A stretch of 16,032 bases of DNA from Bacillota bacterium (GTDB taxonomy: Bacteria; Bacillota; Clostridia; Lachnospirales; Lachnospiraceae), in the NCBI GenBank assembly GCA_017861355.1, contig JAGFXQ010000044.1, positions 1 to 16,032 of the forward strand, given 5' to 3'. Positions within the stretch are counted from its first letter, which is position 1, and each line of letters begins with the position of its first letter. Shown one piece after another: positions 1 to 6,921 of this stretch. The position numbers were made by a program, and so were the translations under genes. The notes under the pieces were generated by a model that did no database searches, was not told where the DNA came from, and saw only the letters and a list, made by a program, of their open reading frames with translations.

Positions 1-182
1 ACCGAATGACCGACAAGCGCACCATCCAGGTCCACAATATGGATAAAGGAAGCTCCGGAAGCTTCCCATTGTTTTGCTATTTTTAAAGGACTTTCTGAAT
101 AGACCAATATATCTTGAAAGCTTCCTTGTTTTAATCTGACGCACTGACCGTTTTTGATATCAATAGCCGGAAATAATTTCAT
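1..182 (-). CDS. hisA: HisA, ProFAR isomerase (3' end outside window)
   Basis: The first 60 codons begin MKLFPAIDIKNGQCVRL and include SFIHIVDLDGA, the two most recognisable N-terminal strands of the HisA (beta-alpha)8 barrel. The aspartate of PAIDIK (residue 8) is the expected catalytic base. HisA isomerises ProFAR to PRFAR in cytosolic histidine synthesis. The ATG at 182 is preceded by AAAGG and lies 31 bases after the hisB stop, so it is probably co-transcribed with hisB. The remaining three quarters of the gene are beyond position 1. HisF is the main alternative for such a barrel, but HisF normally starts with a different signature (K-R-I-I-P-C-L-D), so HisA is well supported. Confidence 0.93.
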   Translation of the reverse strand, partial: MKLFPAIDIKNGQCVRLKQGSFQDILVYSESPLKIAKQWEASGASFIHIVDLDGALVGHS

Positions 183-213
183 GCCGCACCTTTACCTTTC
201 TGCAGTAACTATT

Positions 214-807
214 TTAGTCGATAGAACCTTTGGTAGATAATACGCCCTGAATACGCGCATCCACAGTACACGCCTCATCCAGTGCCTTCGCAAAGGCTTT
301 AAAGGCTGCTTCAATAATATGATGATTATTACCGCCGCTCAGCTTCTTAATATGTAGATTCATTCCCGCACTATAAGAAATGGCATAGAAGAATTCTTTC
401 ACAAGCTCCGTCTCCATATATCCGACTTTGTCAATCGTAAGATCAAGATCGTAAGCCAAGTAGGGACGGCCCGATAAATCGATGGAACAAAGCACTAGTG
501 TCTCATCCATAGGAAGTACAAAGGAACCATAGCGTTTGATTCCCTGCTTATCTCCTAATGCTTGCTTAATTGCCTGTCCAAGAACAATACCGGTATCTTC
601 AATCGTATGATGAGAATCCACATATAGATCCCCCTTCACAGCCAGCTTCATATCGAAGAAGCCGTGTCTCGTAAAGCTATCCAGCATATGATTGAAAAAT
701 CCGATTCCGGTTTCAATCTGTGCTTTACCGCTACCGTCAATGTCAAAATCCATACTGATCTCAGTTTCTCTGGTATTGCGGTTAATGCTTGCGCTTCTAT
801 TGTTCAT
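214..807 (-). CDS. hisB: Imidazoleglycerol-phosphate dehydratase HisB
   Basis: This 197-residue protein is the usual length of a monofunctional bacterial HisB, with no fused phosphatase domain. It dehydrates imidazole glycerol phosphate to imidazole acetol phosphate, the sixth step of the pathway. The family's metal-binding motifs are present: GIGFFNHMLDSFTRHG (34-49), DSHHTIED (64-71) and the second-half equivalent GGNNHHIIEAAFKA (158-171). The ATG at 807 is chosen because AGGAAGG sits nine bases upstream. A GTG three codons earlier (816) keeps the frame open but would overlap that ribosome binding site. A consensus promoter at 834-861 precedes the gene, so hisB-hisA may also be transcribed independently of the disrupted hisD. 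Confidence 0.97.
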   Translation of the reverse strand: MNNRSASINRNTRETEISMDFDIDGSGKAQIETGIGFFNHMLDSFTRHGFFDMKLAVKGDLYVDSHHTIEDTGIVLGQAIKQALGDKQGIKRYGSFVLPMDETLVLCSIDLSGRPYLAYDLDLTIDKVGYMETELVKEFFYAISYSAGMNLHIKKLSGGNNHHIIEAAFKAFAKALDEACTVDARIQGVLSTKGSID

Positions 808-833
808 CCCTCTCACCCTTCCTATTCTATATA

Positions 834-861
834 ATTATACAATAAGAGTAATAAATGTCAA
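834..861 (-). promoter_or_regulatory. Consensus sigma-A promoter ahead of hisB
   Basis: On the minus strand the -35 box TTGACA (856-861) and -10 box TATAAT (834-839) both match consensus perfectly, with a 16-base spacer. The start site should fall near 827, leaving a leader of about 20 bases that carries the hisB ribosome binding site. It lies in the 144-base gap between hisD and hisB, so it would act as an internal operon promoter. Activity is inferred from sequence only. Confidence 0.72.
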
Positions 862-951
862 ACTCCTTTTCCATAGAGATACCGCTTATCGTATGAGCTT
901 AGATTACGTATCATAAGGCTTTAACTTGCCCCCGGTAATATTAAAGTCAAT

Positions 952-2261
952 CTACTCGAAGCGTACAGAGATAGAATTGGCATGTGCAGTCAGATACTCG
1001 GAATTTGCAAAAGTTACAATATCCTTATAGATTGGCTCCAATGCTTCTCTGGAATAGGATATAATACTGGATTTCTTAATGAAATCATCCACTCCGAGAG
1101 GTGAGAAGAATTTTGCCGTACCATTGGTAGGAAGAATGTGGTTAGGACCTGCCATATAATCTCCGAGAGGTTCCGAGGAGTACTCTCCAATGAAAATAGC
1201 CCCCGCATTTTTTATCTTCGTCATTACCATAAAGGCATCCTTAGTCATAATCTCCAAATGCTCCGAGGCAATTTCGTTCGTGACATCAATGGCTTCCTCT
1301 AGCGTATCCGCAATCATAATATAGCCATAATTATCTAAGGATTTCCGAATGATATCCTTTCTGGAAAGTTGAGCAACAAAGAGGTCTACTTCTTCGGATA
1401 CCTTCACTGCGAGCTCCTTACTGGTAGTAATCAGGATCGAGGAGGCTAATTCATCATGCTCCGCCTGAGATAATAGGTCTGCCGCAACATATCTTGGATT
1501 AGCTGTCTCAATCTTGGATTAGCTGTCTCATCAGCAAGCACCAGAATCTCACTGGGTCCTGCGATAGAATCGATACTTACATGACCATACACAGCTTTTT
1601 TGGCTAGTGCGACATAGATATTACCGGGGCCAACAATCTTATCCACCTTAGCGATACTTTCCGTTCCATAAGCCAATGCACCGATTGCCTGCGCTCCACC
1701 GACCTTGTAGATCTCGGTCACTCCGGCTTCCTTTGCAGCAACCAAGGTTCCGGGATATACCTTACCATCCTTATCGGGAGGTGTTGTCATCGCTATTCTA
1801 CTTACCCCCGCAACTTTAGCAGGAATGACATTCATCAGTACTGAGGAAGGATAAGCTGCTTTGCCACCGGGTACATAGACACCAACCGCTGCAATCGGAG
1901 TAACTTTCTGACCGAGGATCGTTCCATTCTCTGTCGTATCAAACCAACTGTATTGCTTCTGTTTACTATGATAGCTTTCTATGTTCTTGATTGCCTTACG
2001 AATTACATCAATCACAGAAGGATCCACCTTATCATATGCTTCCTCAATCTCCGCCTCAGTAACCTGTATGGTTTCCTTCGTCAGATCTGCTTTATCAAAG
2101 CGTCTAGTATAATCAAATAAAGCCTGGTCTTTACTATTTCTGACTTCTTTTAATATATCCGCTACAACCTCAGCGTATTGGTCATATTGATTAGGGCTTC
2201 TTTTTAGCAGGTTCTCTAATATATTCTTCTTTGTTTCTGAATTCAGCTCAATCATTCTCAT
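952..2261 (-). pseudogene. hisD: Histidinol dehydrogenase HisD, frameshifted by a 20-bp tandem duplication
   Basis: HisD oxidises histidinol to histidine in two NAD-dependent steps. The first part (2261 down to 1446) reads MRMIELNSE..., contains PGGKAAYPSS, VGGAQAIGALAYGT and IAGPSEILVLADETANP, then runs into about 21 unrelated residues and a TAG at 1446. The rest is in another frame. It contains DLLSQAEHD (the Gln and His zinc ligands by analogy with E. coli HisD), ASEHLEI (catalytic Glu-His), GDYMAGPNHILPT (zinc Asp) and LTAHANS (zinc His), ending at 952. The reading switches inside a perfect 20-bp duplication (1491-1530). Deleting one copy gives 1290 bases, 430 codons with stop, the normal HisD length, reading ...TANPRYVAADLLSQAEHD. 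As given, the upstream product would lack all zinc ligands and the catalytic pair. The start at 2261 is chosen for its AGGACGG; ATG 2282 lies upstream of that site. A downstream fragment could start at ATG 1407 but would be non-functional alone. Confidence 0.95.
1491..1530. repeat. Perfect 20-bp tandem duplication inside hisD
   Basis: The 20 bases at 1491-1510 (atcttggattagctgtctca) are repeated without change or spacer at 1511-1530. Twenty is not a multiple of three, so the second copy shifts the hisD frame by two bases. One copy alone encodes the expected DETANPRYVAAD junction, so the single-copy state is ancestral. Perfect identity of the copies implies a very recent event, or an assembly or read artefact. 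Confidence 0.97.
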
Positions 2262-2312
2262 AGGATACTTCCGTCCTTTCATAATCGATATATCTATATT
2301 TTAGACTGTGTT

Positions 2313-2375
2313 AGTTTGTGCCCAAGGTGATCTTCACACTTTGGGAAGACGCAGGCACAAACTTGGGAGTGTGAA
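2313..2375 (-). other. Overlapping inverted repeats in the hisG-hisD spacer
   Basis: The 136-base spacer between hisG and hisD holds two interleaved perfect inverted repeats. A 10-bp pair (2313-2322 with 2354-2363) crosses an 8-bp pair (2333-2340 with 2368-2375). A third possible pairing, CCCAAG with CTTGGG (2321-2326 with 2362-2367), overlaps both. In RNA they would form either a pseudoknot or alternative hairpins just upstream of the hisD start. No U-run follows, so it does not look like a simple terminator. Function is unknown; translation or mRNA-stability control is possible. Confidence 0.5.
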
Positions 2376-2397
2376 TTATTCTTTAAAACAATACACA

Positions 2398-3042
2398 TTA
2401 TTGTCCTTGAAGCAGTTCCTTTAGATCCTTTATGATCTTTGTGATACGCTCCAGCTCCATCTTCATACTAACTTCGTTCACAACCATTCGGGCAGAGATA
2501 TTACAAATCTCCTCCAATACCTCTAGTCCGTTCTCACGAAGTGTGGACCCTGTCTCAACGATGTCTACGATTACCTCGGACAGACCAACGATCGGTGCTA
2601 ATTCTATGGAACCGTTGAGCTTAATAATCTCAACCGTCTGGTGCTTCTTATTATAGAAGTAATCCTTTGCTATGTTCGGATACTTGGTGGCCACCCGGAT
2701 TAATTCTCCGTGCTGTAGAAGTTCTTTCGCGGAAGCAGGACCGGCTACACACATTCTGCATTTACCGAGTCCCAGATCAACTACTTCATACATCTTACGC
2801 CCTTCTTCCAGAATGGTGTCCTTACCTACCACACCGATATCTGCCGCACCGTATTCCACATAGGTCGGTACATCGTTCGCTTTCGCCAGAAAGAACTTGA
2901 GCTTCAGTTCTTCATTGACGAAGATTAATTTTCTTGAGGATTTATCCTTGATCTCCTCACAGGAGATGCCGATTTTCTCAAGAACCTCTAAGGTATTCAA
3001 AGCCAGGCGCCCTTTCGCAAGCGCAATGGTAATATACTTCAT
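2398..3042 (-). CDS. hisG: ATP phosphoribosyltransferase catalytic subunit, short form HisG
   Basis: This cytosolic enzyme joins ATP and PRPP in the first committed step of histidine synthesis. At 214 residues it is the short HisG type, lacking the C-terminal regulatory domain and needing HisZ, which is encoded just upstream. Visible signatures are the N-terminal ALAKGRL (7-13), VEYGAADIGVVGKDTI (62-77) and the PRPP-binding loop VDIVETGSTLRENGL (159-173). The ATG at 3042 follows AGGAAG by a normal spacing and lies 38 bases after the hisZ stop, so hisZ and hisG are almost certainly co-transcribed. Confidence 0.97.
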   Translation of the reverse strand: MKYITIALAKGRLALNTLEVLEKIGISCEEIKDKSSRKLIFVNEELKLKFFLAKANDVPTYVEYGAADIGVVGKDTILEEGRKMYEVVDLGLGKCRMCVAGPASAKELLQHGELIRVATKYPNIAKDYFYNKKHQTVEIIKLNGSIELAPIVGLSEVIVDIVETGSTLRENGLEVLEEICNISARMVVNEVSMKMELERITKIIKDLKELLQGQ

Positions 3043-3080
3043 AATGATCTTCCTTTCTTCTATAAGATTACCCTTCAGAA

Positions 3081-4343
3081 CTATTGAAGAAATTCCTCCA
3101 TAGAGGCAGCCTGCATCGTCCCGGTGGAGATATTCATAACCTTAATCTCGGTATCATTATCCAGATATAAGATCCCTCCGATGTTCATTCTTTTTGCGTA
3201 AGCTACATAATCTTCCGATACCAACTCATCATTCGACCTCTGTAGAATGGTGTTGATGCCGTCTTTACGAAAATGGTTTGCCAAAGCAATCGCCTGTTTA
3301 CGATACGTATTCTTATATAGAATTAAAGTATCTTGTGCTTCCGGTTCCGGAAACAGCTTCTGTCTGGAAAGCGCCAGCATCAGCTGATCGATGACGATCG
3401 CTAGGCCAATGGCCGGGGCTTCTTTACCGAACTGTACGACCAGATTATCATATCTGCCTCCGGTAGCAACTGCATCTCCGGTACCGTAGGTATAAGCTTT
3501 GAAGATAATCCCGGTATAATAATTGTATTGGCTCAGCATTCCAAGATCAAAGGAAATATATTTCTCATAGCCATATTCACTCATAATATCATATAGCTTC
3601 TCAAGACGTTCAATTGCTTGAATCGCTCGAGGATTCTTCGTCTGGTTCTTCGCAAAAGACAGAATATCCAGTGTGCCGAAGAGTTCCGGCAGCTTCAGGA
3701 ATATCTCCTTCAGTTCCTTACTCATCTCCTTAGACATTATGATCTCTTCCACTCCAAACATATTCTTATTGGAGATCAAGACACGCAGATTGGTAATCTC
3801 TTCTTCTTCGGTAAAGCCCGCTTCTTCGATCAGCGCACGAAAGAAATCCGCATAACCAATCTCTAATTGAAATTCCTTCAAGCCGGACTGAAGAAGACAC
3901 TCGATCGTAATTGCCAGAAGCTCGGCATCCGCTTCAATACTATCGTCGTTCATTAATTCTGCTCCAAGCTGGGTTGCTTCCTTTAACTTGCCTTGATAGC
4001 TCGAATTATTAATGAAGGTATTGCCGATATAACATAATCGGATCGGAAGCTTTTCATCTTTATAATACTTTGCAATACAACGGGCAATGGATGGAGTGAT
4101 GTCCGGACGCAGAACCAAAGTATTGCCATCCCGATCAAAGAATTTATACATATCCTTGGAGGCTACCGTTCCTCTTTCCTGATTAAATATATCAAAAAAT
4201 TCAAAGCTTGGAGTCTGAATATCACGAAAGCCATGATTCTCAAGTACATGATGGAGTTGATGCTGCAACATCAACTTTGTTGCACATTCCGAATTATAGA
4301 TATCTCTGACTCCCTCAGGTGTATGTAATAATTTGTCTTTCAT
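3081..4343 (-). CDS. hisZ: HisZ, ATP phosphoribosyltransferase regulatory subunit
   Basis: HisZ is a catalytically inactive relative of class II histidyl-tRNA synthetase that forms a hetero-octamer with short HisG and confers histidine feedback. The 420-residue protein starts MKDKLLHTPEGVRDIY, carries the motif-2 region LRPDITPSIARCIA (78-91) and the motif-3-like GGRYDNLV (295-302). A genuine HisRS remains a formal alternative, but the protein has RPDIT where synthetases usually have RPE-G-T, the anticodon-domain half looks divergent, and the next gene is short hisG. All this favours HisZ. It is the first gene of the his operon. Its leader of roughly 240 bases contains a palindrome and a large branched inverted repeat. 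The ATG at 4343 follows AAAGG and TAGG purine-rich stretches. Confidence 0.95.
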   Translation of the reverse strand: MKDKLLHTPEGVRDIYNSECATKLMLQHQLHHVLENHGFRDIQTPSFEFFDIFNQERGTVASKDMYKFFDRDGNTLVLRPDITPSIARCIAKYYKDEKLPIRLCYIGNTFINNSSYQGKLKEATQLGAELMNDDSIEADAELLAITIECLLQSGLKEFQLEIGYADFFRALIEEAGFTEEEEITNLRVLISNKNMFGVEEIIMSKEMSKELKEIFLKLPELFGTLDILSFAKNQTKNPRAIQAIERLEKLYDIMSEYGYEKYISFDLGMLSQYNYYTGIIFKAYTYGTGDAVATGGRYDNLVVQFGKEAPAIGLAIVIDQLMLALSRQKLFPEPEAQDTLILYKNTYRKQAIALANHFRKDGINTILQRSNDELVSEDYVAYAKRMNIGGILYLDNDTEIKVMNISTGTMQAASMEEFLQ

Positions 4344-4375
4344 AATCAGTACCTAGCCTTTCGTTCTGTTATAGC

Positions 4376-4510
4376 TTAAAATGTTAAAAGCACCAAAGGT
4401 GCTTTACAGATGCAACAGATCACAATGCAAGCTTACTTGCATTTGCAAGCTTGCTTGCAATAGCGATCTGTTGCATCTGTAAGAGTGCTCAGCACTTTTT
4501 GACATTTTAA
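4376..4510. repeat. 135-bp branched palindromic element in the hisZ leader
   Basis: Nested, nearly symmetrical inverted repeats fill this segment. The outer arms are 4376-4389 with 4497-4510 (14 bp, one mismatch). Each side carries a small hairpin: 4387-4394/4398-4405 on the left and 4484-4489/4491-4496 on the right. A perfect 18-bp stem pairs 4404-4421 with 4465-4482. It encloses two adjacent hairpins, 4424-4431/4436-4443 and 4443-4449/4454-4460. The whole could fold as a tree in RNA or a cruciform in DNA. No protein is encoded convincingly. It may be a small palindromic mobile repeat or a his leader structure; copies elsewhere in the genome would decide. Confidence 0.7.
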
Positions 4511-4546
4511 TCTGTTAATGTTGATAATAAACCTCTTAATATTACT

Positions 4547-4582
4547 TTAGTATGGTAACGTGATAATTCGCTACCATACTAA
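4547..4582. promoter_or_regulatory. Inverted repeat just downstream of the his start site (operator or leader hairpin)
   Basis: TTAGTATGGTA(A)CG at 4547-4560 pairs with CG(C)TACCATACTAA at 4569-4582, 14 bp with one mismatch around an 8-base centre. It covers roughly +5 to +40 relative to the start predicted from the upstream promoter. That position suits a repressor operator; as RNA it would form a 5' stem. A TrpR-like HisR/YerC repressor is one candidate, by analogy with Firmicute his operons; this is inference only. Confidence 0.5.
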
Positions 4583-4593
4583 TATGTTTTTAC

Positions 4594-4622
4594 ATTATAA
4601 TTTATAAACCTGGTGATGTCAA
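4594..4622 (-). promoter_or_regulatory. Consensus sigma-A promoter of the his operon
   Basis: On the minus strand a perfect TTGACA (4617-4622) and a perfect TATAAT (4594-4599) are separated by 17 bases. The -35 box lies immediately after the recU stop codon (4624-4626). Transcription should begin near 4587, about 240 bases before hisZ. No T-box signature or histidine-rich leader peptide was seen downstream. Both boxes at ideal spacing make this the best-supported promoter in the window. Confidence 0.82.
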
Positions 4623-4623
4623 T

Positions 4624-5163
4624 CTAATTATTCTCTCTTCGTTCCAGATCCATTTGCAAGGTATGTAGATAATGTACGCAGGCTCCGCCTTGCAACGGCA
4701 CCTGATAAGCTTCCTCCAGTTCTTCATATCGAAAGCTCTTTCTTCCGCCCTGTTTTGCTCTCTCCCAGAATTCATTCAGGCGATCAAAGGTCAGATAATA
4801 GTAGGTGTCCTTCTTCTTAAAATAGATCAAAAGAAATGCAATTCCACTCTGTTCTTCGAATTCCTTCATAAAGGCAATCTGATGCTCATGGACATTATTA
4901 ATGCTAAAGGTATCTACCGCACATTCCTTGGCATCAAAGCATACCGGAATTCCCTGAACGACACCGATATAATCAACGGTACTCTTCTGTTCAAAATAAG
5001 CAAGCGTAATATGTCTGTTTTCCTTATCGATATTAATTGGGGTAATTGGTGTCGGCACCTTCTGGATTAACGCCAATCCCTTTTCCCGGTATCTGGTATT
5101 CGTAAAATTAATCATCTCCTCTAGCATGGAGCCTCTTAATCCTCTGGAATTCCACGACGGCAT
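4624..5163 (-). CDS. recU: RecU-family Holliday junction resolvase
   Basis: RecU cuts Holliday junctions in Firmicute recombination and repair. The 179-residue protein matches the family in order: an N-terminal NSRG...LEEMINFTN segment, PTPITPINID (38-47), AYFEQKSTVDYIGV (55-68), FDAKE (76-80), then HEHQIAFMKEFEEQSGIAFLLIYF. By alignment from memory with Bacillus RecU, D64 and K79 match catalytic residues, while D77 stands where Bacillus has glutamate, a conservative change. The ATG at 5163 has a strong GAGGAGG. The start is only 15 bases after the upstream pseudouridine synthase gene, so the two are probably co-transcribed. In many Firmicutes recU neighbours a penicillin-binding protein gene; here it does not. 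Confidence 0.88.
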   Translation of the reverse strand: MPSWNSRGLRGSMLEEMINFTNTRYREKGLALIQKVPTPITPINIDKENRHITLAYFEQKSTVDYIGVVQGIPVCFDAKECAVDTFSINNVHEHQIAFMKEFEEQSGIAFLLIYFKKKDTYYYLTFDRLNEFWERAKQGGRKSFRYEELEEAYQVPLQGGACVHYLHTLQMDLERRENN

Positions 5164-5178
5164 ACCAACACCTCCTCT

Positions 5179-6159
5179 TTATATTGACGCTTCGCCAAAT
5201 AAATCCTTCTTTATCTTCTCAAATTGTTCCGGAAGTTCAGCCGTAAAGCTTTGACCGGATAGATAAGACAGCTCTCCTTCTATCGTAGGAAAGATCATCT
5301 GATAGGAATGTAACAGCTGACTGGATAATTCATAATTTGTCTTGAAGAAGTGGTTCGTTTTCTGATCGCCGTATTTATAATCTCCGATGATCGGATGTCC
5401 GATGCTGGCAAGATGAGCACGAATCTGATGAGATTTACCGGTAATCAGCTTCACCTTCAACAGAGTATATTTATGCTCCGCATAAGCAATCGGTTCATAC
5501 TCGGTACAGATATATTCTGTATTATCCATCTGCGTCGGATATATCTTAACCTGATTTTTATTCTCATCCTTGTATAGATATCCTTCAATCCGTTCCTGTT
5601 TCTCGATCTTACCTTTCACAATACAAAGGTAATACTTCCCAAGGGAACGATCCTTTAGAAGCCTTGCCATCTCCTGCAATCCGAGTAAAGACTTTCCGGC
5701 AATCAGAACCCCGCCGGTATTACGGTCCAATCGATTACATACCGCCGGTTTAAAGCTGGCAAGCTGTTCCTTGGTTATTTGGTTCGTAGACAGTAGATAG
5801 GAAATAATATGCTCCACTATGGATACATCCTCTTTTTCCGCTTTCTGAGACAGGATACCCAGTGGTTTATTCAGGATTAAGATGTGTTGATCCTCATAAA
5901 TGATAGAAAGATCATGTTCTACTGTTGTAGTTTCAATCACTTCACTGAACAAAGAGATAGTCTCATCAGATAAGAACAGCTTAATCTCATCTTGTAATGC
6001 CAGCTTCTCTGAGCCATCTGCTTTATTTCCGTTAAGGGTAATATTTTTTTTGCGAAGCATTTTATAGATAAAACTCTTCGGTGCTTTATTTAAAATCTTT
6101 ACCAGTAATTTATCCAGGCGTTGCCCTGCTTCATTCTGTTGTACATTAAATTGCTTCAC
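5179..6159 (-). CDS. RluA-family (RluC/RluD-like) pseudouridine synthase
   Basis: This enzyme isomerises uridine to pseudouridine in RNA, most likely 23S rRNA. The 326-residue protein begins with an S4-like RNA-binding domain (about 1-65, with AGQRLDKLLVKIL). A catalytic domain follows, with LILNKPLGILSQKA (94-107) and the active-site block CNRLDRNTGGVLIAGK (141-156), where D145 is the expected nucleophile. HxRLDRxTSG is the usual form, and Asn before Arg is a common variant. The later segment KSHQIRAHLASIGHPIIGDYKYG is also diagnostic of the RluA group. Translation starts at GTG 6159, seven bases after GGAGG; no ATG fits better. The exact target uridine cannot be told from sequence, so no symbol is given. 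Confidence 0.92.
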   Translation of the reverse strand: MKQFNVQQNEAGQRLDKLLVKILNKAPKSFIYKMLRKKNITLNGNKADGSEKLALQDEIKLFLSDETISLFSEVIETTTVEHDLSIIYEDQHILILNKPLGILSQKAEKEDVSIVEHIISYLLSTNQITKEQLASFKPAVCNRLDRNTGGVLIAGKSLLGLQEMARLLKDRSLGKYYLCIVKGKIEKQERIEGYLYKDENKNQVKIYPTQMDNTEYICTEYEPIAYAEHKYTLLKVKLITGKSHQIRAHLASIGHPIIGDYKYGDQKTNHFFKTNYELSSQLLHSYQMIFPTIEGELSYLSGQSFTAELPEQFEKIKKDLFGEASI

Positions 6160-6206
6160 TTTATAACCTCCAAGCCCAATTGGGCTAACTTTAGAATTCT
6201 ACAGTT

Positions 6207-6860
6207 TTAGAACAGGTTCAAAACCTCTGACAGGGAATGAACAAAGTAATCGGAAAGCTTGATTTTCTCCTCCTGGTCCTTCTTGGAGTAATCATCATCG
6301 ACAGCACAGACCTTCATATTCGCATTTTTTCCAGCCATAACACCCTGAAGTACATCCTCAAACACCAGACAACGTTCCGGCTGAGCCCCCAGATCCTTCG
6401 CTACCAGAAGATAGATGTCCGGAGATGGCTTACCCTTAGCCACCTCACAGGAGGTACGAATGGAGGTAAAGTATTCTTCTATCTGATGCTTTTTAACAAT
6501 CAGCTCTACTAACTCTCTGGAATTACTGGTGGCAATTCCTGCCGGAATTCCTTCCAACTTCAGATATTGTAATAATTCAATAACACCCTCTTTCAAGGGA
6601 ACTTCATCTCGGTATTTCACCCAGGCCATCTCGTTCCAATCACTCTTAATCTGATCAATACTGTCCGGTATCTGGAATCTTTCTTTAAAATAAACTGCGG
6701 TCTCACTAAAGCTCATTCCTTCGATACAACTTTGAAGTCCTAATGGCATCTCTATACTGAATTTCGCGAGATATTCAATATCGATGTTTCTCCACATCCA
6801 CATTGAATCCACTAAGGTTCCGTCCAAATCAAAAATCACTGCTTCTATATTATTTAACAT
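6207..6860 (-). CDS. HAD-superfamily phosphatase (beta-phosphoglucomutase/phosphatase-like)
   Basis: The protein has 217 residues and all four HAD motifs: FDLDGTLVDS (10-19, nucleophile D11 and acid D13), TSN (111-113), the lysine of KGKPSPD (142-148, K144) and FEDVLQGVMAG (167-177, E168-D169). The helical cap between motifs I and II marks the HAD-IA/PGM-like group. It is a cytosolic phosphatase or phosphomutase; the substrate is unknown. Phosphoglycolate, sugar phosphates or damaged nucleotides are all possible for this group. The ATG at 6860 follows GGAG by six bases. It sits between two pseudouridine synthase genes, which hints, without proof, at a housekeeping link to (pseudo)uridine phosphate metabolism. 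Confidence 0.9.
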   Translation of the reverse strand: MLNNIEAVIFDLDGTLVDSMWMWRNIDIEYLAKFSIEMPLGLQSCIEGMSFSETAVYFKERFQIPDSIDQIKSDWNEMAWVKYRDEVPLKEGVIELLQYLKLEGIPAGIATSNSRELVELIVKKHQIEEYFTSIRTSCEVAKGKPSPDIYLLVAKDLGAQPERCLVFEDVLQGVMAGKNANMKVCAVDDDYSKKDQEEKIKLSDYFVHSLSEVLNLF

Positions 6861-6921
6861 TTATTCTCCGTTTCTAAAATCATCTGATCAATCATTATGT
6901 TCATCTTCTGCATTATCATAA

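Noticed and set aside
952..1407. A separate 151-residue gene starting at ATG 1407
   Set aside because: It is the C-terminal part of HisD in the shifted frame, and its frame continues upstream to the duplication. It is not an independent gene.
2667..2900. Several overlapping 60-80 codon plus-strand frames opposite hisG
   Set aside because: They lack start signals and family features and lie wholly within conserved hisG.
4404..4505. A 33-codon minus-strand reading frame (ATG 4505 to TAA 4404) with three His codons in the hisZ leader, a possible his leader peptide
   Set aside because: There is no ribosome binding site, the His codons are scattered rather than clustered, and the frame coincides with the palindromic element, so it is probably accidental.
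4542..4577. An 11-codon minus-strand frame (MVANYHVTILK) near the start of the his leader
   Set aside because: It has a single His codon, no ribosome binding site and lies inside the inverted repeat.
6173..6186. A 14-bp perfect palindrome (AGCCCAATTGGGCT) between the HAD and RluA-family genes
   Set aside because: It is short, has no loop or U-run for a terminator, and is not tied to a promoter; it could be chance.
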